Shown here: in pieces, positions 6,513 through 13,429 of the stretch | Layout of the letters: each line of letters starts with the position of its first letter | How positions within the stretch are numbered: the stretch's first letter is position 1 | NCBI GenBank assembly: GCA_002404375.1 | Contig: DHJO01000072.1 | Coordinates: 12,513 to 26,089 of the forward strand | Source of the DNA: Gemmatimonadales bacterium UBA4718 | GTDB taxonomy: Bacteria > Gemmatimonadota > Gemmatimonadetes > Gemmatimonadales > Gemmatimonadaceae | Direction: 5' to 3' | Length of the DNA: 13,577 nt | The notes under the pieces: generated by a model | Database searches by the model: none | The model's input: the letters and a program-made list of their open reading frames with translations, nothing else | What the model was told of the DNA's origin: nothing | Made by a program: the position numbers and the translations under genes

Positions 6513-8330
6513 TCACGGAGACGTAGTCCCTCGAAGGATCCCTTCTCTGATCCGCCTGGCTTTCGCCGACGCCCGTGGATCCTCGGTGAGTCGCATCTCG
6601 ACGTGGGGAAGGAAGTTGAGCCGCGCCGTCAGCGTCATCTGCTTTTCTTCCCTGCTGACGAGAATCGGCACGGGAGTTCCCTGAGCAGAGTGCGCGTATT
6701 TCGCGCGGAACTGTTCCGACCAGGTCGGATCTCCCGCGCTGATTCCCCCGACGGCGAGAAGGAGATCACCCAGCTGGACCCCTGCCGCATCCGCCGAGCT
6801 CAGCGGCAGCACCTGAGTCACGTGAACTCCCGAGCTGTCCTGAACGGTGCCAATCCCCACCCGGGGCTCGTTGATCGTGTCCCGTAGGAGACGCAATCCC
6901 GCCAACGGCAACACGGTGCCATACGGAAACGGATCGCGGCCGTCGATGTAGCGCGCGTAGAAATCGGAGTATGACTTCCCGTTCGCCGCGCGGCTGACTG
7001 CGGCCCACCATTCGTCGGAACTGAAGCCGCGGTTGTTCTTGTAGTCGCTGCTATAGAGCTCACGCATCACATCGTCGAGCGAGTGGCGGTTCCCGGACGC
7101 ATCACGGATGATGATGTCCAGCAGGAATCCGGCGAGCGACCCCTTTGGATAGTAGATGTACTCGGTCCCATCGCGCGGATGAATCCAGGTCGAGAGCGAG
7201 GCATCCTCGAGCGCTGCGGGCGGAAGCGCGGCAACCTGCGAGATCTTGTCCGCTGTCGCCAGGTAGAATCCTGACGCATCGATCACCCCTCCTCGTACTT
7301 CAGCCAGATCGGCGTAGTAGTCGGTGATTCCTTCGCTTATCCAGAGCAGTCTGGTCGGTTGCGGCTGGTCGTACCGGTAGGGGTAGAGATCGGCCGGACG
7401 CAATCGCTTCACGTTCCACGAATGAAAAATCTCGTGAGCGTAGATCGACATGATCACCGGCGAGCCAAGCAGGCTGGAGCCATAGACCGCCACGTGCGAG
7501 TTCTGGTGCTCGAGCGCGGATCCTCCGCCAAAGTTTGGGTCGGCGATCTGCATGACGCTGTACGTCGTCCACGGGATCTCGGCGAAGACTTTTCCCTCAG
7601 CGGGAATCACCCGCCTGAGCGATTCCCACACCGCGATGCGCGGACCGCCGGTGACGCTGCCGGAGGGATACGTCGCAAATCGTACCCAGTGGTCGGCGAT
7701 CTGGGTGCTATCGAGATCGAACTGTCCGACGAAAAAAGGCATGTCGACAAGGTCGTGGTAGTTCGTCGCCGAGAACTTCCGCGGACCGCTGGATGTCATT
7801 CCAGTGACGATCTTCCACGCCGCCTCAGTGTTCACCGTTACCGTAGCGGGGAAATCGAATCCCCTGCCTTCCGGATAGAAGAACAGGTTGGTGCCGTTGA
7901 AAAGGAGAAAGTCGGGGCGCGCCCAGGTGTTGGCGTTGTCGAGGCTGTCGGCCTCATAGTCGAAGCGGACCGTCACCTCACCCGCGGCGCGGGGGCGAAC
8001 CCGCCACGTATCCGGGTCGAGCTTGTCCCAGCTGAGCGACGTTCCAGTTTCCTCGGCGGTGAAGTTCGAGATGTTGCGCGCGAAGTTGGCGATCTCGTAG
8101 GCACCCGGCGTCCACGCGGGAAGAGAAAGAATGACCGGCGCAATTCCTCCCACCGTGAAGGTCATCGCTGACGATACCAGCCGGCGCTCGCCATTCGAGC
8201 GGTTAAACGTCACCTCATAACGGATGTCGCTGAGTGGCGCGGAAGTCGCGGTGTTCTGCGCGGAAACCGCCGAGGAGCCCAAAGGCGCTGCGAGGAGCGA
8301 GAGCAGCGTGGAAATGACTTTTCTTCTCAT
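6513..8330 (-). CDS. Secreted M61-family peptidase with PDZ domain (glycyl-aminopeptidase-like)
   Basis: A 605-residue metallopeptidase. Residues 1-24 (MRRKVISTLLSLLAAPLGSS then AVSA) form a signal peptide with a likely cut before QN, so it is exported. An N-terminal beta-rich M61 domain follows, then the catalytic domain with SALEHQNSHVAVYGSS, the zinc motif HEIFH (His299, Glu300, His303) in AHEIFHSWNVKRLRP, and the third ligand Glu333 in WISEGITDYYADL. A PDZ domain occupies about 487-570 (GVHVTQVLPLSSADAAGVQLGDLLLAVGG). This order is that of the M61 family, whose studied members remove N-terminal Gly or Ala. Start set at ATG 8330 because it begins the signal peptide; an in-frame TTG at 8375 would bury it. 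No clear Shine-Dalgarno. Divergent from the M42 gene. Family secure, exact specificity not. Confidence 0.94.
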   Translation of the reverse strand: MRRKVISTLLSLLAAPLGSSAVSAQNTATSAPLSDIRYEVTFNRSNGERRLVSSAMTFTVGGIAPVILSLPAWTPGAYEIANFARNISNFTAEETGTSLSWDKLDPDTWRVRPRAAGEVTVRFDYEADSLDNANTWARPDFLLFNGTNLFFYPEGRGFDFPATVTVNTEAAWKIVTGMTSSGPRKFSATNYHDLVDMPFFVGQFDLDSTQIADHWVRFATYPSGSVTGGPRIAVWESLRRVIPAEGKVFAEIPWTTYSVMQIADPNFGGGSALEHQNSHVAVYGSSLLGSPVIMSIYAHEIFHSWNVKRLRPADLYPYRYDQPQPTRLLWISEGITDYYADLAEVRGGVIDASGFYLATADKISQVAALPPAALEDASLSTWIHPRDGTEYIYYPKGSLAGFLLDIIIRDASGNRHSLDDVMRELYSSDYKNNRGFSSDEWWAAVSRAANGKSYSDFYARYIDGRDPFPYGTVLPLAGLRLLRDTINEPRVGIGTVQDSSGVHVTQVLPLSSADAAGVQLGDLLLAVGGISAGDPTWSEQFRAKYAHSAQGTPVPILVSREEKQMTLTARLNFLPHVEMRLTEDPRASAKARRIREGILRGTTSP

Positions 8331-8392
8331 GGAAGTCGAGATTCGGGAAGACGGCCTGCCGCAATCGAGTTGCAAGAGTCGTTCGCGCGCGG

Positions 8393-8411
8393 TGCGGCCA
8401 CCTTGGCCGCA
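8393..8411. promoter_or_regulatory. Perfect inverted repeat, candidate operator in a divergent promoter region
   Basis: TGCGGCCA at 8393-8400, spacer CCT, then TGGCCGCA at 8404-8411: eight exact base pairs of symmetry in the 120-base spacer between the divergent M61 and M42 genes. It ends four bases before the TATATT at 8416, covering the -35 to spacer region, where a repressor would block polymerase. A short RNA hairpin is the alternative. Which protein binds, if any, is unknown. Confidence 0.5.
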
Positions 8412-8415
8412 ATGC

Positions 8416-8421
8416 TATATT
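8416..8421 (+). promoter_or_regulatory. Candidate -10 element for the M42 peptidase gene
   Basis: TATATT, 29 bases before ATG 8451, in otherwise GC-rich sequence. Transcription would start near 8428 and give a leader of about 20 bases without a clear Shine-Dalgarno. No convincing -35 hexamer is seen; the inverted repeat occupies that place. The rest of the 8331-8450 spacer shows nothing else I can support, including no convincing minus-strand promoter for the M61 gene. Confidence 0.35.
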
Positions 8422-8450
8422 CGGGCCTTCGCTATCTACCCGCCTCCCGT

Positions 8451-9518
8451 ATGATCTCTTCCGAATCTCTCGGCTTCCTCAAAAAGCTACTGGACACGCC
8501 TGGCCCATCAGGCTTCGAGTCAGCGCCCGCGAAAGTGTGGCGTGAACACGCGAAGCAGTTCGCGAAGGTAACCGGCGATGTCTCCGGCAACAGCCTCGCG
8601 GAAGTAAATGGCAATGGCAAACCGACGATCATGCTTGCCGGCCACATCGACGAGATCGGCGTGATCATCAGCTACGTCGATGACCAGGGATATGGATACA
8701 TCCAGCCGATCGGCGGCTGGGATCCGCAGGTGCTCGTCGGCCAGCGGATGCGGTTCATTGGGCGGAAGGGCGATGTATTCGGCGTCGTCGGCAAGAAGCC
8801 GATCCATCTCATCAAGCCGGACGAGCGGGAGAAGGCGGCGAAGTTCACCGATATCTGGGTCGATTTCGGCGCCAAGACGAAGAAGGAAGCCGAAGAGATG
8901 CTTTCCGTCGGCGACGCGGGGGTGATCGATTCACGCACGATGGAATTCCCGAATGGCAGAATCGTATCGCGCTCGATCGACGACCGTATCGGCGCTTTCG
9001 TGGTGCTCGAGGCGCTGCGCAGATACGCGGCGAAGCCCGGCGCGGCGAAAGTCGTAGCTGTTGCCACCACACAGGAGGAGATCGGATACCGGGGCGGCGG
9101 CGCGGGCGTCTGCGCGACGTCCATTAGTCCGCAGATGGCCATCGTGGTCGATGTGACATTTGCCATCGATCACCCTGGCGTCGAGAAGAAGGAATATGGC
9201 GAGGCCGCCATCGAGGGAGGCCCTGTCCTGACTCGCGGATCAGTCATCTCGCCGGTCGTCTTCAATCTCCTTCGCAAAACGGCGGAAGAGCGCAAGATTC
9301 CTTTTTCGCTCCACGCGGCGGGGCGCGAGACGAGCACAGATGCCGACGCGATCCACATAGCGCGCGAAGGGGTCGCGACCGGAATCGTGGCGGTCCCGAA
9401 TCGGTACATGCATTCCCCGAACGAGCTCGTGAGCATCCAGGATATCGATCACGCCGCCGAGCTGATCGCTGAGACCTGCAAAGCAGTCACAGCCAAGACG
9501 GACTTCACCGCCCGCTAA
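8451..9518 (+). CDS. M42-family aminopeptidase (glutamyl/leucyl aminopeptidase-like, FrvX/TET type)
   Basis: A 355-residue dinuclear-zinc exopeptidase, expected to form a large cytoplasmic tetrahedral particle as in studied M42 members. The full metal and catalytic set is visible: His65 and Asp67 in AGHIDEIG, the bridging Asp in SIDDR (177-178), Glu209 (catalytic base) and Glu210 in ATTQEEIG, Asp234 in VVDVTFA, and His321 in MHSPNE. The start is ATG 8451 (MISSESLGFLKKLLDTPGPSG), which fits the family N-terminus; the open frame extends upstream to 8370 but that part is the promoter region. Divergent from the exported M61 peptidase and 17 bases before an S33-type hydrolase, so peptide degradation is the likely theme. 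Preferred residue cannot be told. Some relatives are annotated as cellulases; that older label is not supported here. Confidence 0.93.
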   Translation: MISSESLGFLKKLLDTPGPSGFESAPAKVWREHAKQFAKVTGDVSGNSLAEVNGNGKPTIMLAGHIDEIGVIISYVDDQGYGYIQPIGGWDPQVLVGQRMRFIGRKGDVFGVVGKKPIHLIKPDEREKAAKFTDIWVDFGAKTKKEAEEMLSVGDAGVIDSRTMEFPNGRIVSRSIDDRIGAFVVLEALRRYAAKPGAAKVVAVATTQEEIGYRGGGAGVCATSISPQMAIVVDVTFAIDHPGVEKKEYGEAAIEGGPVLTRGSVISPVVFNLLRKTAEERKIPFSLHAAGRETSTDADAIHIAREGVATGIVAVPNRYMHSPNELVSIQDIDHAAELIAETCKAVTAKTDFTAR

Positions 9519-9535
9519 TCTCGGGGTATCACCGG

Positions 9536-10429
9536 ATGCCCAACCCGATCCCCGCGCCGCGCGAGGAAGGATTCACGACAACCACCGGCTCGCCACTTTA
9601 TTGGGCGAAGTACGGGCGCACCAAAGCCCCGAAGCTGCTCCTTCTGCATGGAGGGCCCGGCGCCGACCACTGTTATATGCTCCCGCAGATGCTGCACCTG
9701 GGAGAGCGGCATGACCTGCTCTTTTACGATCAGCGGGGAGGCGGTCGGTCGAAGTCGGACGGACGAGCTCCGATCACGTGGCGCACCCATGTCGAGGACC
9801 TCGGGGCGGTCGTAACCGAGTTCGGGCTCGAGCCGCTTTCCATCGTTGGCTATTCGTGGGGCGCGATGCTGGCGCTCCTCTATACGATTGAGCAGCGGAA
9901 GAACCCGCACCTGGTGCCGCCCGCTCGACTCGTCCTCATGAGTCCGGCGCCTTTGACAAGCGAATACAGGCGTGCATTCGAGGCGGAGTTCAATCGTCGG
10001 CAGCAGAGTCCCGAGATCCTGCATATGCGGGAGGAGCTGGCGGGCTCGGGGTTGCGAGAGAAAGATCCGGCCGCGTATCGCCAGCGCGCGTTCGAGCTTG
10101 GAGTCGCCGGTTACTTTGCAGATCCGACGAAAGCGCGCGATCTCACGCCGTTCAGAGTCGTGGCCAAAGTGCAGCAATTCGTATGGGAAAGTCTGGGGGA
10201 TTTCGACCTGATCGGCGACCTGAAAGGGATCAAAACCCCCTCGATCGTCATCCAGGGCCGTGACGATCCCATTCCATTAGCGTCTTCCGTAGAAGCTTCG
10301 CGCGCAATCGGGACGAACCTCGTGGTTCTGGACGACTGCGGGCACGTGCCGTACGTTGAACAGCCTAAGCAGCTCTTTTCGGCACTCGACACATTCCTTG
10401 ATGAAACCAATCCGACCGTACAAAGCTGA
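9536..10429 (+). CDS. Alpha/beta hydrolase, proline iminopeptidase-like (S33 family)
   Basis: A 297-residue alpha/beta hydrolase with the marks of the S33 prolyl aminopeptidase group: oxyanion-hole HGGPG at 38-42, YDQRGGGRS at 64-72, nucleophile elbow GYSWG with Ser107, acid Asp243 or Asp244 in QGRDDPIP, and His270 in CGHVPYVEQP. The nucleophile motif is GYSWG rather than the GGSWG common in true prolyl iminopeptidases, so another small ester or amide substrate is possible. No signal peptide; cytoplasmic. It starts 17 bases after the M42 aminopeptidase stop and ends nine bases before the next gene, so these form one unit; next to another exopeptidase, removal of N-terminal proline would make sense (inference). 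ATG 9536 has only a weak ribosome site. Confidence 0.88.
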   Translation: MPNPIPAPREEGFTTTTGSPLYWAKYGRTKAPKLLLLHGGPGADHCYMLPQMLHLGERHDLLFYDQRGGGRSKSDGRAPITWRTHVEDLGAVVTEFGLEPLSIVGYSWGAMLALLYTIEQRKNPHLVPPARLVLMSPAPLTSEYRRAFEAEFNRRQQSPEILHMREELAGSGLREKDPAAYRQRAFELGVAGYFADPTKARDLTPFRVVAKVQQFVWESLGDFDLIGDLKGIKTPSIVIQGRDDPIPLASSVEASRAIGTNLVVLDDCGHVPYVEQPKQLFSALDTFLDETNPTVQS

Positions 10430-10438
10430 AATCCAGCA

Positions 10439-10900
10439 ATGACATCAGATTCCGGCGTCACACAGCACGCGATCAGCTCCATCACGGTCGACGGGAAGGA
10501 ATACAGAGTGGCGCTCCGTCTCGCCTATGACGGGGTGGAATACATCGGCAGGTTGTGGTTCAGCGATCCAAACAGCGATCAGATGGGGATTCCTGACCAC
10601 GGCGCGGTTCCCGGCCGTACGATCGCTGAAGCGGTCGAAGTCGCCAGGAAGCTCACCCCCCAGGATCTCGAGCGGCGCTGCCATCGCGCTCTCGCGGACA
10701 AGCGGCGGTACATCAGGCTTCGTCGCGCGACCGAGGAGATAATCACCAAGATCAAGTACATGAATCGCGTCGCGGTCACGATGCGACATGGAATGCTCGA
10801 CTCCGAAGGCGCAAGCCAGGAGCTCGAGCTGATTCAGAAGCAGATCGAAGAGATCGTGAAGACCCTTCCCTTCCACGCCGGGATAGAAGAGGGCAGCTGA
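10439..10900 (+). CDS. Hypothetical protein, 153 residues
   Basis: I do not recognise this family. The N-terminal half (to about 75) alternates hydrophobic and polar residues as in a small beta sheet (ITVDGKEYRVALRLAYDGVEYIGRLWF), then GIPDHGAVPG and a helix-like AEAVEVARKL. The C-terminal half is charged and helical: an Arg/Lys-rich stretch at about 78-108 (ERRCHRALADKRRYIRLRRA) and a Glu/Gln-rich amphipathic helix at about 124-142 (SQELELIQKQIEEIVKTL) that could form a coiled coil. No signal peptide, membrane span or Cys motif. It lies nine bases after the hydrolase stop and is probably co-transcribed. Reading frame and base use resemble the neighbours, so a real gene is likely. The basic segment could bind nucleic acid, but this is speculation. 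No clear Shine-Dalgarno before ATG 10439. Confidence 0.75.
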   Translation: MTSDSGVTQHAISSITVDGKEYRVALRLAYDGVEYIGRLWFSDPNSDQMGIPDHGAVPGRTIAEAVEVARKLTPQDLERRCHRALADKRRYIRLRRATEEIITKIKYMNRVAVTMRHGMLDSEGASQELELIQKQIEEIVKTLPFHAGIEEGS

Positions 10901-10915
10901 CCAGGTATCCGCGAA

Positions 10916-10938
10916 TCCCGCCGGGCTGGTGAGCGGGA
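10916..10938 (+). terminator. Weak hairpin after the hypothetical gene
   Basis: TCCCGC at 10916-10921 pairs with GCGGGA at 10933-10938 around an 11-base loop, 15 bases after the stop. No T run follows, so it is at best a poor intrinsic terminator; it could equally be chance in GC-rich DNA. Confidence 0.25.
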
Positions 10939-10949
10939 CGCAACGCGAG

Positions 10950-10968
10950 GCCCTCCTATATTGAGGGC
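10950..10968 (+). promoter_or_regulatory. Candidate leaderless promoter of polX inside an inverted repeat
   Basis: TATATT at 10957-10962 ends six bases before ATG 10969, which places the transcription start at or next to the start codon. The box is flanked by GCCCTC (10950-10955) and GAGGGC (10963-10968), a perfect six-base inverted repeat around a seven-base spacer. The GAGGG half could be read as a ribosome site but sits far too close to the ATG to work as one. No good -35 is seen. Confidence 0.45.
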
Positions 10969-12699
10969 ATGGATTCCCGCACGGCCGCGCACGTTCTGTC
11001 CCAGATCGGCGCACTCCTCGAAGCAAAAGGCGATCAGAGATTCAAGGCGCGGGCATACGCCGGGGCGGCCCGTGCGCTTGTAGCGCTCGACACCGACGAC
11101 CTCTCGCCCCTTCTCAACTCCGGCGAGCTGATCGACACGCCGGGGATCGGGCCTGCCACATTGTCAGTCATTCGCGAGCTGGTCGAGACCGGCGACTCAT
11201 CGTACCTCTCGCGCCTCCAGGAAGGAATGCCGCAGGGTCTTCTCGATCTGATGCGGGTACCTGGCCTGAGTGTCGCCAAAATCCAGATCATTCACGACGC
11301 CCTGGGCGTCGAGACCGTCGAGGATCTCGAGCGAGTCGCCGAGAACGGACAGCTCGCGGCGCTCCCCAAGTTCGGGAAGAAAACGGCGGAGAAGATCCTC
11401 AGGGGAATCGAGATTTCCCGCCGCAATGCCCATTTGGAGAGATTTCCGGCGGCCGCGGTCGAAGCGCACCTGATTCTCGCCAACGTCGAGAAGCATCCCG
11501 GCGTGAGGCGCGCCGATGTCGCCGGCTCGATCCGGCGACACAACGAGGTGGTAGCCGACATCGACATCGTAGCCGAATGCTCAACCGACCCGGGGGAGGT
11601 GGCGGAATCCTTTGCGCGTGCCCCGGGAGTGAGCAAAGCCAAAACCGGCGACGAGGCCGGCTCCGTCAGGATGTCCTTTGTGGACGGAACCCAGCTCGAC
11701 ATGTACTGCGTAAACAGCGTCGACTACCCGATGGCGCTCTGGCGCGCGACCGGCAGCACCGCGCACGTCGAAGAAATGACCGTGCTGGCGGACAAAAAGG
11801 GGTTCCACATCAAAGGCAACCGGCTCGTAAAGAGAGAGGGCACGCGGGTTCCCATCGCCAGTGAGGAAGCGTTGTTCGCCGCGCTCGACCTGATGCCGAT
11901 TCCACCCGAGATGCGGGAGGGCATGGGCGAAATCGAAGCCGCTGCCCGGCGTGAGCTGCCGGAGCTGGTCACCTTCGACGATCTCCGCGGCGTGCTGCAT
12001 TGTCACTCTGACTATTCGGACGGCAGCGCTACGATCGAGGAGATGGCGAACGCCGCAAAGGAGCGCGGCTGGAGCTACATCGGAATCTCCGACCACTCGG
12101 AATCGGCCTTCTACGCCGGCGGACTCAAGCGCGACAGGCTCGCCCGCCAGCACGACGAGATCGACAGCCTCAACGCGGCGATGGGAAGCTTCAGAATCCT
12201 CAAGGGAATCGAGGCGGACATTCTCGCCGATGGAAGACTCGATTACGATGCGGAAACGCTGGACCGGTTCGATTACGTGATCGGATCGATCCATTCGCGC
12301 TTCAGCATGGATGGAGATGCGATGACGAAGCGCGTGCTGGCCGCGATGGACGACCCGCATCTGACGATTCTCGCGCACCCGACGGGGAGACTGCTGCTGT
12401 CGCGCGAGCCCTACGCCATCAACGTGGAGGCAGTATTGGAGAAAGCCGCGGACGTGGGCGTGGCGGTGGAGCTGAACGCGGATCCACACCGGCTCGACCT
12501 CGACTGGCGATACTGCCGCCAGGCAAAGGAGCTGGGCGTGACCATAGAGATCGGGCCGGACGCGCATTCGACCGCGGGGCTCGACAACGTTCACTTTGGG
12601 ATCGGCATGGCGCGTAAGGCGTGGCTCGAGGCGGGTGAGATTCTCAATACCGGGAGCGCGGAGAACGTTCTTGCCTTCGCGCGCGGCAGGCGCCGGTGA
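10969..12699 (+). CDS. polX: DNA polymerase X family, bacterial PolX with PHP 3'-5' exonuclease domain
   Basis: A 576-residue repair polymerase, full length for bacterial PolX. Residues about 1-150 hold the 8-kDa-like part and helix-hairpin-helix segments (LIDTPGIGPATL, RVPGLSVAKIQ, LPKFGKKTAEKI). The palm follows: GSIRRHNEVVADIDIV with metal ligands Asp197 and Asp199, and TQLDMY with Asp244; ALWRATGS is the nucleotide and thumb region. From about 338 comes the PHP domain with an intact metal set: HCHSDYSDG (His344, His346), SDHS (His376), GIEADI (Glu415), IHSRF (His442), AHPTG (His470) and GPDAHS (Asp531, His533). It should fill short gaps in base-excision repair and carry exonuclease or AP-processing activity. 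The stop overlaps the endonuclease III start by three bases (GTGA), pairing two repair enzymes. Start ATG 10969 is supported by the promoter-like box just upstream. Confidence 0.95.
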   Translation: MDSRTAAHVLSQIGALLEAKGDQRFKARAYAGAARALVALDTDDLSPLLNSGELIDTPGIGPATLSVIRELVETGDSSYLSRLQEGMPQGLLDLMRVPGLSVAKIQIIHDALGVETVEDLERVAENGQLAALPKFGKKTAEKILRGIEISRRNAHLERFPAAAVEAHLILANVEKHPGVRRADVAGSIRRHNEVVADIDIVAECSTDPGEVAESFARAPGVSKAKTGDEAGSVRMSFVDGTQLDMYCVNSVDYPMALWRATGSTAHVEEMTVLADKKGFHIKGNRLVKREGTRVPIASEEALFAALDLMPIPPEMREGMGEIEAAARRELPELVTFDDLRGVLHCHSDYSDGSATIEEMANAAKERGWSYIGISDHSESAFYAGGLKRDRLARQHDEIDSLNAAMGSFRILKGIEADILADGRLDYDAETLDRFDYVIGSIHSRFSMDGDAMTKRVLAAMDDPHLTILAHPTGRLLLSREPYAINVEAVLEKAADVGVAVELNADPHRLDLDWRYCRQAKELGVTIEIGPDAHSTAGLDNVHFGIGMARKAWLEAGEILNTGSAENVLAFARGRRR

Positions 12700-13385
12700 A
12701 AAAACAGACCGCCCGCAAGCCCGGGAAGTCAAAACGCCCTCGCATCACAAAGGGCGCAGTCGGCGAGCACGCAAAGGAGATCCTTGCGCGCCTCAAGCGT
12801 GAATACCCCGACGCTCGCACCGAGCTCGATTACAAGACGCCGCTTCAGCTTCTGATGGCGACGATCCTCAGTGCGCAATGCACGGACAAGCGCGTCAACA
12901 TGGTTACGCCTTTGCTCTTCGCGACTTTCCCGACGGCCGCGGCGCTTGCCGACGCTTCGCAGGAAAAACTCGAGGAGATCATCAGGAGCACGGGGTTCTT
13001 TCGCAACAAGTCGAAGAGTCTGATCGGACTTGGGAAGGCTCTCGTCGAGCGGCACAACGGCGAAGTCCCTGACTCAATGGAGGCTCTCGTCAAGCTTCCG
13101 GGAGTTGGCCGAAAAACCGCGAACGTCATCCTCGGCAACGCGTTCGGGAAGAACGAAGGAATCGTCGTGGACACGCACGTCGGACGTTTGAGCCTGCGAC
13201 TCGGTCTCACAAAGCAAACGGACCCGGTCAAAGTCGAGCAGGATCTGATGCCGTTATTCCCGCGCGAAGACTGGGCGATGCTCGCGCACGTGCTCATCTT
13301 TCACGGCCGGCGCGTCTGCGACGCGCGCGTTCCCAAGTGCGAGATATGCGTTCTGAACGATATCTGCCCGTCGAGTACGGTCTAG
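12696..13385 (+). CDS. nth: Endonuclease III (DNA glycosylase / AP lyase)
   Basis: A 229-residue bifunctional base-excision enzyme that removes oxidised pyrimidines and cuts the abasic strand. Visible: LLMATILSAQCTDKRVN at about 52-68, the helix-hairpin-helix LPGVGRKTANVIL with catalytic Lys140, VDTHVGRL with catalytic Asp159, and a four-cysteine iron-sulfur loop with the exact C-x6-C-x2-C-x5-C spacing (Cys208, 215, 218, 224). The first 20 or so residues are a Lys/Arg-rich extension (KKQTARKPGKSKRPRITKG) compared with the Escherichia coli protein, probably a flexible DNA-binding tail. Start is GTG 12696, overlapping the polX stop as GTGA, so the two are translationally coupled and probably act in one pathway: glycosylase and lyase, then gap filling. 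Confidence 0.96.
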   Translation: MKKQTARKPGKSKRPRITKGAVGEHAKEILARLKREYPDARTELDYKTPLQLLMATILSAQCTDKRVNMVTPLLFATFPTAAALADASQEKLEEIIRSTGFFRNKSKSLIGLGKALVERHNGEVPDSMEALVKLPGVGRKTANVILGNAFGKNEGIVVDTHVGRLSLRLGLTKQTDPVKVEQDLMPLFPREDWAMLAHVLIFHGRRVCDARVPKCEICVLNDICPSSTV

Positions 13386-13402
13386 GTTATGATTCCATAC
13401 GA

Positions 13403-13429
13403 AACTGGCAACTGGTAATTGACAACTGC
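13403..13429 (+). repeat. Degenerate heptamer array beside repeat copy 2
   Basis: Successive units AACTGGC, AACTGGT, AATTGAC and a six-base AACTGC lead straight into the AACTGAACGGG of the palindromic repeat. It begins 17 bases after the nth stop. It differs in sequence from the GGGAAGC array at 6264-6311 but has the same unit length and the same position, between a stop codon and a repeat copy. Confidence 0.5.

Noticed and set aside
6333..6887. Plus-strand open frame of 184 codons starting in the palindromic repeat
   Set aside because: It runs from repeat DNA into the antisense of the M61 gene, with no domain. Repeats of this kind create spurious predicted proteins in annotation.
7359..8171. 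Plus-strand open frame of 270 codons inside the M61 gene
   Set aside because: Antisense to an M61 gene with signal peptide, zinc motif and PDZ; low-complexity Arg/Gly/Val translation.
8370..8450. N-terminal extension of the M42 gene to 8370
   Set aside because: The extra 27 residues overlap the inverted repeat and -10 box and do not fit the family, whose N-terminus matches the ATG at 8451.
11581..12732. Minus-strand open frame of 383 codons opposite polX
   Set aside because: Rich in Arg, His and Val with no motif, while the plus strand encodes a complete PolX with all metal ligands.
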